From Hemileia vastatrix (Eukaryota; Basidiomycota; Pucciniomycetes; Pucciniales; Zaghouaniaceae), in the NCBI GenBank assembly GCA_030280995.1, contig JASXTE010000009.1:2450501-2514500 (forward strand): DNA of 64,000 bases, given 5' to 3'. Both the position numbers and the translations under genes were made by a program. Below are positions 30,918 to 43,896 of this stretch, one piece after another (positions within the stretch are counted from its first letter, which is position 1; the number at the start of each line of letters is the position of its first letter). The notes below the pieces were generated by a model that searched no databases, was not told the DNA's origin, and worked only from the letters and a program-made list of their open reading frames with translations.

Positions 30918-33460
30918 AATATATCAGTATGCCATTTGGAACAAAAAATGTTCCTTCAGTATTTCAGAAATTAATGAATATAACATTCCATAATGAAATG
31001 ATCAAAGGATAGCTTATGCTATACATTTATGACATCATAGTGTTCTCTAAGGCATATGATGAACATTTAATCCATTTAAAGAAGGTATTTCAAAAGATGG
31101 ATGAAATAAAAATGACCCTTGCATTAAAAAAATATAAATTTGTGTTTGAATCTTTAAAAGTTCTGGGTCATATTTTATCCGGCATACAAATATGTGTTGA
31201 CTAAAATTACATGGCTACAATAAAAATATTGGAATTCCTCAAAATATAAAGGATGTACAATCTTTTCTTGGTATGTGTGGTTATCATAGACAATATATAA
31301 ATAACTACCAATTAATTTCCCAACCATTGACCACACTGATAAAGAAATAATAATCTTTAATTTAGAACAATGAATGAGGACAGGCTTTTGATAAGTTGAA
31401 GGAATGTTTAATGACAGCCCCCATCATAGGATTACCAGATTTCCAATTACGTTTTGTCTTGTTTACTGATGCAAGTTCTTTTGGTTTAGGTGCTACTTTG
31501 TATCAAAAACAACTTATTGAAGGGAAAATTTCAGAAGTAGGAATTTTCTATATCTCATGTACTCTAAGAAGTAGTGAATAGAAATATGGTTCTACTCAAC
31601 TTGAATTCTTGGAAGTATTAGAAGATCCTGAGAACCTACATTATTACCTTGAAGACAAACAATTTGAGTTAATAGCTGACTGTAGTGCAGTTAAGTCCCT
31701 CTTAAACATGTTAACTACTAATAGGCATATGTTTGGAAGGTAATTGGCTGTAAAAGAATACAGAGGACAGATGACTATTACACATAGAGCAGGAACTTTA
31801 CACCCTAATGTAGATCTTTTATCTAGAGTACCTCTACCTAATAATGATGTTAATGCTGCTTATGTTCTTTAAACAGAGATTATTAACATTTATGGCATTT
31901 ATATTGTAGATCTTGAGGATGAATTTCATCAATAAATTTCTGATAATTGTGCTTCAGATCCTGACTTGAGTAAACTTACTACAATATTAGAGGATTCATC
32001 TAATGCTTTAATGTGTGTTTTAATAAAAACATTACCACAAAAATATAGGGAAACATTAGAAAAAGGAAAATTTTTCATTGAGAATGGCTCTATATATTAC
32101 AGGAAAAAATTTAGTTAATTCAATTGTGATTACCCCTTCAATGAAGGAGTTAATGTTAAGTATATCTCATGATATTATATTAGCAGGTCATTTTTACTTC
32201 CATAAAACATTAACCAGAGTAAAAAATACAGCTCTGTGGATTAACATGACTGAAGATGTTCAAAAATATGTTGAGACATGTGATTTTTTTCAAAAATCTA
32301 AAAGATTTACAGGAAAAAAAGCTGGTTTGTTTCAACAAATTGAGCAACCAAAAGCTCCATGTGAAATAGTTAACATGTACTTTGAAACAGTTTTTCAAAT
32401 AGCAGGGCATAAGAGTTATAACTCCTTCTGGGTAATTCTAGATAGATTTAAAAAAATGTGTAAATTTATTCCTACCCACAAAGAGGTTTCTGGAAAGGAC
32501 TTAGCTTTTTTTTGGTGGAAACAAATATTAAACATTGAAGGATTCCCCAAAGCAATAGTTTCAGACAGAGATCCAAATTTTTTTTCTGAGTTCTGGACAT
32601 CACATATGAATGTTTCAGGTTTTCAATTAAAACTTTCTATGGCACACCATCCACAAACTGATGGTCTAGAAGAAAGAATGATACCAACCTTAGAAGATAT
32701 GATAAGAAGATATTCTGCTTTTGGTCTTGAATTTAAATAAAATGAAAAATTCACTCATTATTGGGTAACCCTCATCCCAGGTTTAGGATTTGCATACTAT
32801 AGTACAGTACATTCTGTCACTGGCAAAAAGCCATTTGAGTTATGGTTGGGTTATGTACCTAGTACCACTTCTAAAACTCTTAATAAACTACCTAGATTGG
32901 ATATCCATTCAGCTACAAAATCCTTTCTTCAAATGCAACAATTATGCAGAAAGAATTCTCAAGAATGTATAAATAAGGCATTTAAGTATGAGAAGAAAAG
33001 ATGGGATAAAGCCCATAAACAGCAAATGTTTAATAAGGGTGATGAAGTCCTTATTTATACATTACATTTCAATTTAAATTGTAATATTAAATTGAAAGAT
33101 CCATTCATTGGAAAATTTGCAGTAAAAAAGATGGTTGGTAACAATGCTGTTGAAGCTATATTCTTTGCACTATATGATAGAAAACATCCAGTATTCCCTA
33201 TTTCTCTTATAAAACTTTACAATTCTAATGACACTGATCTATTTCCAAGAAGGTCAGGAAGTCATAAACAGAAACCTGAAGAAATATTTGAAAAAGAAGA
33301 AATTGAAAAGATATTTCAAAAGAGACACATAACTAAAGAAAAGGGGGTTGAGTATCTATTAAGGTTTATGAATTAATTAAGTGAATATGACCACTGGATT
33401 CCTGAAAATAAAATATCAGATCTTAAAAATGTTTTGAAAAAATTTAAAACCAAATAATAC
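30918..33460 (+). pseudogene. Pol remnant, copy C
   Basis: From MPFGTKNVPSVFQKLMN through an active-site box changed to YIYD, RNase H, a zinc finger (ETCDFFQKSKRF, second Cys lost), an integrase core (SDRDPNFFSEFW, TDGLEERMIPTLED) and a chromodomain ending EKGVEYLLRF. Many stops, for example after IKG, near 31204, 31581 and 32740, and several frame changes. Confidence 0.85.
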
Positions 33461-33574
33461 TGTTAAAAATTCAGTATATGTATTATAGAAATTTTAAAAG
33501 TTATTTTTCTATCCACTTCTTATTTAATAAGTAAAATGTCTTAACATTTTTTTATTGTTTTTTGGGTGAGGAAG

Positions 33575-34748
33575 ATTCAGCCTAGTTATCCCCAGAAATG
33601 AGTATTTCTTATGCTTAAAATAATATAACCTTAATTACATTAAGCTTATAATCAAAACTTATGGTTATAATAATTATATATATCGTTATTATACTTATAT
33701 ATATAATTATTACACTATTTAATGACTTATATAGGTTTAAATAGCTTATCAACAGCCTTATAATAGTTGTTAAGATTCTAATGGAGTAATAATATACTTA
33801 TCCTAAGTGATATTAAGTAATTATAGACATACATAGGCTTATATGTATGCATAAAACTCATATTCAGTGAAATATGTAGTTATATTATGTATATATAGGT
33901 CTAAAAACTGGTTTTAAACTCCAAATAGCTTATAAGGTTAAACTACTTATTTTAGGTCATATGAATGTATTCAATGGATTCACAACACCTACACAAGCAT
34001 ATACACCTTTTTTCAGGCACATATATCGTGTTTGGAAAACTTAATCTACTTCCTTTGATGGAATTTCACAGCATTATGGGTTGGGATATGATTACTCAGC
34101 TAATGTGGATTCTTTGGGATGCTATTGGGGGGTTGGAAAGCTAATTTTGTTCCTTTATATGCTATATTTTTTAATCTCTACTCTTTGGATGAGTTATTTT
34201 ACCTGTTTCTTTATGGTATCCACTTTTATCTTTTTTCTCTATTTATGGTATGGGTTTATGATATCTTTAATTGTTATGGAGAGTCCTTACTAGAGGTCTA
34301 GGTGCCAAAATTTTTTGAAGTGGACACCATGGGGAGGTTATGGGCCCTCACAGTGCTGTAATTTCTGGGAAGAGCAGTGACATCATCTGGATTGATAGTC
34401 TGTGCACTCCAGTGGATTTTATTATAAGTAGGGGAGGATTTTGATGGGCTATTGGACATCACTTTCTTACTAAAATTAAAATAAACATTATTTAAAAAAT
34501 TTTCTCATATACAAATATATTTTACAGTATTTATAAATTGATATTATCTTTATATAAGCTATAACTATATTTTATTAACCTATTTTCCACAACTAGCACA
34601 CACTAATCAAGATATTGTGAGTTTACATTGAGCATAACTATTTTCTTAGTCTTCCCCTGAGGTTTAATTACTAAATAATTTATAAATAAGTAGTAGGAGT
34701 ATTAATATTTACTATTAAATCTTACTTAGATACTAGCATACACTGACA
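33575..34748 (+). repeat. Family-1 LTR (3' LTR of copy C)
   Basis: Starts ATTCAGCCTAG (a changed TGTCAGCC) and ends CACTGACA. More diverged than the other family-1 LTRs. The hydrophobic internal frame survives in part (34081-34293). Confidence 0.8.
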
Positions 34749-36262
34749 ATTAACCTTTCTAGTTCCACCATACCTGGTTACTCTGATGTAAAAAAAAAAT
34801 TAAATTTTCTTCATATTGGTCTTAATACTGATGACTTCCCTGTTAATCTAATCTCTGACAGTTATGATGAAAATGTAGGAAGCATTGTACCACCAACCCC
34901 CCATCTTCTTCCAAATATTAAAACCAGGTTCCAAAAACACTCTTCCCAACAAAAACATCTTCTGCTTGACTATTTCTAATTCACTCCTTCTAAAGATCTA
35001 CAGGACTTTGAGAACAGGAAAAACCTAATTTAACTGCTCAAAGGAAATTCTGAAAATTTTGTTTTATCTCTTGATTCTCTTTTGTAATTTAATTCTTATC
35101 TGATATTTTGACTTAAAATATATAACTTTTTCACTTGTCCAGACTTGCTGAATGTTTCCAACATAAAAAAATCCCTCTGTTTAGTCTTGGGGGACTTAAA
35201 ACCTTTATAATAAAGACAGAAGCAGAGATAAAAAGAATAAAGACTCAGTGAAAAAAAGTAACATTCTGGGGTAACTTTTCTACAGAGCAGCCAGCTTTTT
35301 AGCTACCACCACACTTTCCTTAACTGAATTCAAATACTCCTCCTTTGGATGTCCTCTGCTAAATTTACCCAAAACATTATCATTTTATAGTCCTGAAGTA
35401 CTAATCCATTTCAGAATATTCAGATTATAGTCTTGGGGGACTTTACACCATCTTTTAGTTTTAAGTCTTGATGGACTTTATATTATTCTTCTTGAATATT
35501 TACATTTCTATGATTTTGTGTGTCTTTCCAATATTCCTTGTTGTTTATTCAGGTTTAACTTCTTCTATTTTTTCTTATCTCTCTTCCTCAAGTTTTCAAT
35601 CTTATCATGCCTTCCACAGAACTACCTTACTTTTCTGCTCCAAAATATTATTCTTGAAAATTGTGCATTCAGATGAAGAGGCCCTGAAAATTTATTGCCT
35701 CAACTCTGGACACAACCTCCTAATAAAAAGCCTGTGATCCTTGCAAGACTGGAAAATGGAAATGTGAAAGGGATTCACAACTTTCACTTCCTCCTTCATC
35801 ACCATCTCACAATTATATATGCAGATCTCCAACCAGATCCCCAGAATATAGACACTCTTCATCCTCACTTTTATCTGCGCCATTCAAAAGTTCCAAGAGA
35901 CCCAATAATCAAAATAAAAATCATATTATTTTTTACTTAGATCCAAACACCAAAAATATTCCACCCAATTCTTCTGTCACAGCTGCTAAACGTCTCTTAG
36001 GCAGACTTCAAGGTGGCACTTGTCCTCAACTCAGATCCAGGTTGGTGTGGATTTACACCTCAATGCCACTTTCCACATCTGCAGGCTGTGATGCACATCT
36101 TGAAAAATTTGTCACAGTTTTCAGAAAGTTCAAAATCAGAGTTTCTATGAAGGATGGTTACAAAAGTGCAACAAAGAAGCCGTCAAAAGCACAGAAAATG
36201 TAAACTCTCCACACCCAGTTTTTAGTGTGATATGTATATAAATGCTGCAGTAAGTAGAAGTT
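34749..36262. other. Mixed spacer with an F-like relic
   Basis: No convincing gene. 35179-35480 is a relic of the F 3' region (listed separately). The segment 35600-36220 is less AT-rich and looks like old coding sequence, but all frames are interrupted and I recognise no domain. Confidence 0.5.
35179..35480 (-). repeat. Relic of the F-family 3' region
   Basis: Contains hairpin units AGTC-TTGGGG-GACT at about 35181 and 35427 and AGTC-TTGATG-GACT at about 35463. Between them lies CTGGGGTAACTTTTC, then CAGAGCAGCCAGC, matching 16062-16118 of F in the same orientation. The units keep intact stems although the surrounding sequence has diverged. Confidence 0.65.
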
Positions 36263-37418
36263 TGTCAGCCTAGATATCCCTAGGACTGAGTATTTCTTAT
36301 ACTTGAAATAAGATAACCTTAAGTACATTGAGCTTATATCTTAAAAATAAGGGTAAAACAATAATATATATGATTATATTACATATATATATAATTATTA
36401 CTCTATTATATAAATTATAGTAGTTTAAATAGCTTATCCATAGCCTAATAATACTTATTAAGGTGTTAATAGAGCCATAATATACTTATCTTAAGTGATA
36501 TTAAGTAATTATTGACATACATATGCTTATATGTATACATAAATCTCATATTCAGTGAAATATGCAGTATATTATGTATATTTAGGTATATAAGTGGGTT
36601 TTAGCCTCTTAATAGCCTATAACCTTTGTTTTTCTGCTTATTTAGGTTATATGGACGTATCCAGTGGACTCGCAAGGCATACAAAAGCATAAACATCTAT
36701 TTCAGGCGCATACACTCAGCTTGGACAACTTAATCTGCTTCCTTGGATGGATATTTACAGATTTATGGGTTGGGAGGTCATTTCTGCGTTAATGTGGATG
36801 CTTGGGGATGTTATTGGGGGCTTGGAAATTTCATTTTTTTTCCTTTATATGCTTTGGATGAGTTATTTAACCTGTTTCTTTATGGTATCTGCTTTTATCT
36901 GAATTTTCTATTTATGGTATGGGTCTGTGTTATCATTAATTGTGATGGAGGGTCCTTACTGGAGGTTTTAGTGTTGAATCTTCTTGAAGTGGACGCCATG
37001 GGGAGGTGATGGGCCCTCACAGTGCTGTAATTTCTGGGGATAGCAGTGACATCATCTGGATTGAAGGTCTGTGCACTCCAGTAAATTTTGGTATAAGTAA
37101 GGGAGGATTTTGACAGTTATTAGACATCACTTACTTACTAAAATTCAAATAAACATTATAACACAATTATTATCAATTGGAAATATATTTTAAAGCCTTT
37201 ATAAATTGATTTTATTCTTTATATAAGCTATAACTATATTATATTCATCTATTTTCCACCACTAGCACGCATTTAAATCCAAGTATTTTGAGTTTTATTT
37301 GAGTATAACTATTTTATTATTCTTCCCCTGAGGTTTAATCACTAAATCCTTTATTAATAAGTAGTAGGACCATTAATAAATACAATTAAATCATACTTAT
37401 ATACTAGATACACTGACA
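36263..37418 (+). repeat. Family-1 LTR (5' LTR of copy D)
   Basis: 1,156 bp, TGTCAGCCTAG to CACTGACA. The hydrophobic LTR frame (36743-37009) is shifted by an indel in the middle. Confidence 0.9.
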
Positions 37419-37420
37419 AT

Positions 37421-37433
37421 TGGGGGTCTTTCC
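37421..37433 (+). other. Candidate primer-binding site, copy D
   Basis: TGGGGGTCTTTCC, two bases after the 5' LTR, identical to copies A and B. Confidence 0.5.
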
Positions 37434-37928
37434 TTAATTTTAACTTATTATTTAGTATAAGCCTTGGGACGTGATTTTTACTTTAGTATAGCTCAAAACA
37501 GACCAAATATTTGGTTCTTCTGCATATTAGTGGGTCATCATAACTCAGTGATTGCGGAGAAGAACCCTTAAAGTAATTGTACTAATTTTTTAACATAAAA
37601 ATTAGGTATTTACAGTGGTATCTGTACCCAATATAAACCCAATTTCACTTGTTTTTTGGTCACCAATATAACATCCAATTAAATTGGTATTTGGTCAAAT
37701 GCTTGGTAAGATATTTATTCACCCTTATAAAGATCTAGTTAAACTTATTATTTTATTTTTAACAGATTTTTTCAAATTTTTATTACATTTTATTTAAATA
37801 AATAAAGATTTAAATTCAGGGTAAGCTCCAGTGCTTTTTATTAGTAATAACATTGCTAATGCTTTTAATCTACTAATTCCAATAGTTTTTACTTTCTGTA
37901 GACGTGATATATTGTTATTTTTATCAAT

Positions 37929-40540
37929 ATGAGTGCTCCCCAGGACAATGTAAGTGAAAAGCCTGCTTATAATACCAGGTCTAAAGCTAACAAAAACATT
38001 GCTCAAGGACATAACCATGGAGGGTCAGTGATACCCCCAGGCAGAGCAAATGAGAATAGAGGAAAAAGACGCCCTCTTAAAAAAGATTACCATAAAAAAG
38101 ATGTCTCCTCCTCTACAGGACCAACTATCCCCTCTGGAAAAACAGGTATTTAAGTTGGAGGAATCAAAGTCCCTCATCCTCAAGGAAGTAGAGCGATTAC
38201 AGAACAATTGCAAGGTAGGATTTCAGAAGATGAGCCAATCATTGGCAGAGCTAAAGGTAGGCCAGTCAATTCAGCAACCCCCTACCCCAGGAGGGTCACA
38301 TCACTCCCAGGAGAAAATACTGGTAGACAAATGGAAGTGGGATTGGTTCCATCAACAATGGTCCAGTCACAACTGCAACAAGGATCCTCCTCCTCATCAG
38401 ACTTCCTCAGTTCATCCCTACAAGGGAAAACACAGGTGCCAAAAATCAGGGCTCACCCAAATCTAGTGGTAAGTAGATTAACCTCTCAGATTGAACACAA
38501 TACTGATAATTACAATGTAGGTAATATTATTGATGTCAAATCTGTGCAGAAAATAGAGGAGTTAAGAAAATTAGGTTTTAATGTAGATACACCTGACTTG
38601 TCTTTTGTCAATAACAACAGTAGTATTTATAATACATTTAATCCTCAGTTGCCACCACTTACTAGTGAGATGAGAAGTTCACAAGAGAGTGAGAGAATTT
38701 AGAAGGAAGACTTGGAGTATTTTAATAGTAATCCAACTGTCCATAGAATTGTTTCAGCATTGTGGAATAGAATGACTGATTATGAGGAACAGACAGTTAA
38801 GCTCACAAGTGATACAATTTAATCCTTAACATTAAATATCTCTCAACTGGAAACACGTAATAAAGAATTAGAGAATGAACATTTTTCTTTAACTCTTAAA
38901 TATGATTCATTGAGTAATAAATATAATGAACTTTCAAACAAATTCTGTGAGTTGGAAAAATTTTATGAAACACATTTATTGAAAACTGAATCAAGAAGTA
39001 AGTTATCTTTTACCCAGACAAATCAAAGTGTCTCTGAGCTTCTACAAAGATTGACTAAAGTTGAGATATAAACTGCCAATCTACTAATGAGCCAGGATAA
39101 TCATAAGTATACTCAGTATAATAATAATGATTTCATTGGAAAAAGTGAATCTCATTCCTTCCCTATACCACCAAAACTAAAACCATCTGGTGGTAGTGTC
39201 AAATCTGAAAATTTAAGTCAAAAATATGTACAGGAGGAAATACAAGACCATTTATCAAGATTTAATGAGTTTTTGAACTTTCCTAAGATATGTGAAATAA
39301 AATTCAATCAGAAACACTGGCCTAAGATAGATCAGTACCCAACTTATGATGGGGAAGCCAGCTCTCATTGGCAAAATTTTTTCCAAAGAATTGACAAATT
39401 AAAATTCTCATATAAGTTACCAGAAGAAGAAAAAACATCAAAATTGATCTCTTTATTTAAGTATTTTGCTTTATTATGGTTTGAAGCTGTTTTGAATGAG
39501 GGTAAAGACTACTCTTTTGTTGAATGGAAACAACTAATTGAAAAATAATTTGGAGGTTCTAAATTCAGACTCACTCAGCAGAGACTTTATAAGAAAACTA
39601 GGCATAATCTGTTGAATGGTGACAAACCTATGGTATTTTTTATGAATCTAAATAAAATATTAAAAACCAATTGAGCCTAACATGGATTTTAACTAATGGA
39701 AAGATAAGATAATATATAAATTACCTATATCTGTCAGAGACATTGTTGTAGCTAGAACAATTAATGTTACTGAATATTCTGACTTTATTAATATTTGCAA
39801 TGAAATATTATTAAACCATAAGTATGAATCAAGGTATTCCACTTATAAACAAAATGTTGAACCTGTTAAAAATCAGAATTCAAAAACACTTCAGGATAAG
39901 CAGAAAAAACCTACTGCACCTGTAGTACCAAAAAAGTATGAGACAAATACTTGTTATAATTGTAACAAACCTTGGGTTAAAGGTCACAAATGTGAGAAAA
40001 ACATAAATATTGTTGAAAATCAATGTGTATCTGAAACTGAAACTGAAAAAAGTAAAGAATAAAGTGATTATGACAGCAATATCTCATATAGTGATGAAAA
40101 ATGAAGTCTTTATGTTTGAAGATGATTTTTCCATCTTTGATAATCCAATATTTAATATGGACTCAAATGAGTCTTTAATGAATTTTGAGGATGCTGAAAT
40201 CATTAAAGATATACAAGCTGATAACTTTAGAATGACACCTATCACGGTTCCAGCTATCATTTCTGGTGAGAATGTTAATATAGTATTGGACACAGGAGCT
40301 GCTGGTTATGTTGTTTCTACTAATACATTACAGAAAATTGATAATGAATTTAAGTCTAAGCTTGAATTCCTTCAAAGTAAAAATTGGAGAGGTTTTGGAT
40401 CAGTACTACATCCCATTGGTAGATGCAAAACTGCTGTTTTCTTTAGACATCAACTTTTTTACGTAAGAGAAACTTGTGACTTTGTAGTAATGGATAATTT
40501 AACTGTAGTAACTGTTTTATCATTGGAAATGATATTCTGA
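37929..40540 (+). pseudogene. Gag-protease, copy D
   Basis: ATG at 37929 (MSAPQDNVSEKPAY), TAA at 38151, open again to 38702, with stops at 38700, 38819, 39069 and 39546. Recognisable: coiled coil, Gag core (WPKIDQYPTYDGEASSHWQ), zinc knuckle with one Tyr-Asn change (CYNCNKPWVKGHKC), and the protease DTG in NIVLDTGAAGYVV (40010-40540). Protease continues in frame through FVVMDN, showing that the protease/RT boundary needs no frameshift in this family. Confidence 0.8.
38050..38466 (+). CDS. Out-of-frame coiled-coil ORF inside gag (X), copy D
   Basis: +1 relative to gag, as in A, B and E. The ATG that aligns with the ACCATGG start of A and B (about 38017) is followed by TGA after four codons, so this copy could start only at 38050 (MRIEEKDALLKK). 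It is then open for 138 codons, across the region where gag has a TAA: SPPLQDQLSPLEKQVFKLEE, AELKVGQ, DKWKWDWFHQQW and the His/Pro-rich tail. Confidence 0.4.
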   Translation: MRIEEKDALLKKITIKKMSPPLQDQLSPLEKQVFKLEESKSLILKEVERLQNNCKVGFQKMSQSLAELKVGQSIQQPPTPGGSHHSQEKILVDKWKWDWFHQQWSSHNCNKDPPPHQTSSVHPYKGKHRCQKSGLTQI

Positions 40541-40551
40541 CTAAGTTTGGT

Positions 40552-43500
40552 GTGAAATTAGACCATGCTAATAACAATTTTACAATTGGCATTAATGGTA
40601 AAAGGAAATTTAAAATAAATTTTTTTAACACAGTCTTACACATTGAGTCAGTAACAAATATTCTGTGCAAAGTAAGAGAATCCAATGAGATGGAACTTCT
40701 GGAAACAGAAATTTCAAAAGCATCATTTGGCACTCAGATAAGTGAAGCTGAGAAAAATAATATTTTGGACTTAATTAAAGAATTTCCAATGGTTTTTGCA
40801 CATGGTACAAATGAACTTGGCCTTGTAAAAGATCATTAAATTAAGATTTGTTTAACCTGTGATGTGGATAATATTCCTGCTAGTCTTAAGAAGAAACCAT
40901 ACCCTGCTTCACCAATGAAGAGGAAAGACATATAGGATAATACTAAGATGTTATTAAAAATGAAAATTCATGAAAAGTTTGAAACTACACCCAAATATTG
41001 TGAAATATCACCAGTGCTAATTTCTTATGAAAAAGATAAAGCAAGACTGTGCGGAGATTATAGAGCATTAAATACATTTACAGTAGATGATATTTATCCC
41101 TTGCCAAGGATTGCCTCTATACATGCTAACCTTAAAGGTGCTAAGTATATAAGTTGCTTAGATGGAAATAAAGGGTACCATCAAATTCCTGTTGAAAAGA
41201 ATTCACAGAACTTTTTTTTGATAACAACACACATGGGAACTTATAAATATGTCAGGATTCCATTTGGACCAAAAAATGCTCCATCAGTATTTCAGAAGTT
41301 AATGGATATAAAATTCCATAATGAAATGATTGAGGGATGGTTAATGGTATACATTGATGACATCATAGTGTTCTTTAAGACATATGATGAACACTTAATC
41401 CATTTAAAGAAGGTATTTCAAAAAATGGATGAAATAAAAATGACCCTTGCATTGAAAAAATGTAAATTTGGGTTTGAATCTTTAAAATTGCTGGGTCATA
41501 TTGTATCTGGCTTACAAGTATGTGTAGACCAAAATAAAGTGGATGCAATAAAGAATATTGGCATTCCTCAAAATGTAAAGGATGTAAAATCTTTTCTTGG
41601 TATGTGTTGTTATTATAGACAATATATAAAAAATTACCAATTAATTGCTGAACCATTGACCACACTGATAAAGAAATCGGAAGCTTTCATTAGGAATAAT
41701 GAAAGACAACAGGCTTTTGATAAGTTGAAAGAATTTTTGATGACAGCTCCTATCTTGGGATTACCAGATTTCCAATTACCTTTTGTATTATATATAGATG
41801 CATGTTTTATTGGTCTGGGTGCTGCTTTCCATCACAAACAACTGATTGAAGGAAAAATGTCAGAAGTAGTAATTTGCTATATTTCACATACTCTAAGAAG
41901 TAATGAATTGAAATATGGTGCTACTCAACTTAAATTTTTGGCAATAGTATGGGCTCTTGAGAAGCTACATTATTACCTTGAAGACCTGAAATTTGAGTTA
42001 ATAACTGACTGTAGTGCAGTTAAGTCACTCTTAAACATGAAAACTCCTAATAGACACATGTTTAGATGGCAATTAGCTGCACAAGAATACAGAGGACGGA
42101 TGACTATTACACATAGAGCAGGAACCTTACACTCTAATGTAGACTTGTTATCTAGAGTACCTCTGCCTAATAATGATTATAATCCTGCTTATGTTCCTGA
42201 AACAGAGATTATTAACATTTATGGCATTTATATTGTAGATCTTGAGGATGAATTTATGCAATCAATTCTTGATATGTATGCTTCAGATCCTGACTTGAGG
42301 AAACTCACTAAAATATGAAATGATCCATCTAATGCTTCAATGAATGTTTTAAGAAAAACATTACCAAATAAGTATAAAGAGGCATTTGGAAAAGGAAAAT
42401 TTTCAATTTAGGATGGTTTTATATATTACAGGAAAAAATTAAGTAATGTAATTGTAATTTTCCCTTCAATGAAGGAGTTAATGTTAAGTATATGTCATGA
42501 GGATTTATTAGCAGGTCATTTTGACTACCATATAAAATTAACCAGAGTAAAAAACACAGCTTGGTGGATTATCATGTCTGAGGATGTTCAAAAATATGTT
42601 GAGACAAGTGATTCTTGTCAAAAATTTAAAAGATTAACAGGAAAAAGAGCTGGTTTATTACAACAAATTGAGCAACCAAAAGCTCCATGGCAAGTAATTA
42701 ACATGGACTTTGTAACAGGTTTTCTAATAGCAGGGCATAAGAGCTATAACTCCTGCTGGGTAATTGTAGATAGATTTACAAAGATGTGTAAATTTATTCC
42801 TACCCACAAAGAGTTTTTTGCAAAGGACTTAGATTTTTTATGGTGGACACAAATTTTTAATATAGCAGGTTTCCCAAAAGCAATAGTCTCTGACAGAGAT
42901 CCTAAATTTACTCTTGAGTTCTGGACATCACTTATGGATGTTTCAGGGTTTCAATTAAAACTTTCTACAGCACACCATCCACAAACTGATGGGCTTGCAG
43001 AAAGAATGATAAAAACTTTGGAAGATATGATAAGAAGATATTGTGCTTTTGGTCTTAACTTTAAAGAAAATGAAAAATTCACGCATGATTGGGTAACCCT
43101 TATCCCAGGTTTAGAATTGGCATACAAAAGTACAGTACATTCTGTCACTGGCAAAAGCCATTTGAGTTATGGTTGAGTTATGTACCTAATACCCCTGCTA
43201 AAACTCTTAATAAATTACCTAGATTGGATATCCATCCAGGTACTAAATCTTTTCTTCAGATGCAAGAATTATGCAGAAAACATTCTCAAGAATGTATAAA
43301 TAAGGTGTTTGAGTATGAGAAGAAAAGATGGGATAAAGCCCATAAAGAACAAATGTTTATAGAGGGTGATGAAGTCCTTATTTCTACACTACATTTCAAT
43401 TTGAATGGTAATGTTAAATTGAAGGATCCATTCATTGGACCATTTGTAGTTAAACAAATGGTTGGTAACAATGCTGTTGAGGTTATTCTATATTCACCAT

Positions 43501-43784
43501 ATGATAGAAAACATCCAGTATTTCCTATTTATCTTATAAAACCATACCATTCTAATGGTACTGCTCTATTTCCAAGAAGATCAGGAAGGCATAAAAAGCA
43601 AGCTGAAGATATAGTTGAAAAGGCAGAAATTGAAAAGATACTTAAAAAGAGACACCTTACTAAAGAAAAGGGAGTTGAGTATCTATTAAGATTTATAAAT
43701 AAATCAAGTGAATATGACCAGTGGATTCCAGAAAATGAAATCTCTGATCTTAAAAATCTCTTGAAAAAATTTAAATCAAAATAA
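40552..43784 (+). pseudogene. Pol, copy D: RT, RNase H, integrase, chromodomain
   Basis: The RT frame 40948-42318 includes GDYRALNTFTVDD, CLDGNKGYHQ, FGPKNAPSVFQ and an intact YIDD box, and goes on into RNase H (LYIDACFIGLGAA, where the usual YTDAS Thr and Ser are changed; ELITDCSAVK). Integrase at 42469-43176 has a changed zinc finger (ETSDSCQKF, first Cys lost) and a DDE core (NMDFVTG, SDRDPKFTLEF, LAERMIKTLED). A frame change near 43158 leads to the GPF module and chromodomain (VEYLLRFINKSSEYDQW), ending at 43784. Stops at 40837, 40933, 42316 and 42409. Confidence 0.85.
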
Positions 43785-43896
43785 TACTGTTTATTCAGTA
43801 TATGTATTATAGAAAATTTAAAAAATTTTCTATCAACTCCTTACTTTTAATTAAAATGACTTAACATTTTTTTATTGTTTTTTTTGGGTGAGGGAG

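Larger units (their letters stand above)
30918..34748 (+). mobile_element. Family-1 chromovirus, 5'-truncated copy C
   Basis: Plus-strand remnant: RT from just upstream of the MPFG motif, then RNase H, integrase, chromodomain, polypurine-like tract (GGGTGAGGAAG) and 3' LTR 33575-34748. No 5' LTR, gag or protease. The most decayed copy. Confidence 0.85.

Noticed and set aside
35468..35940. Short frames in the spacer between copies C and D
   Set aside because: Overlapping frames on both strands without domain content; the region is probably decayed repeat.
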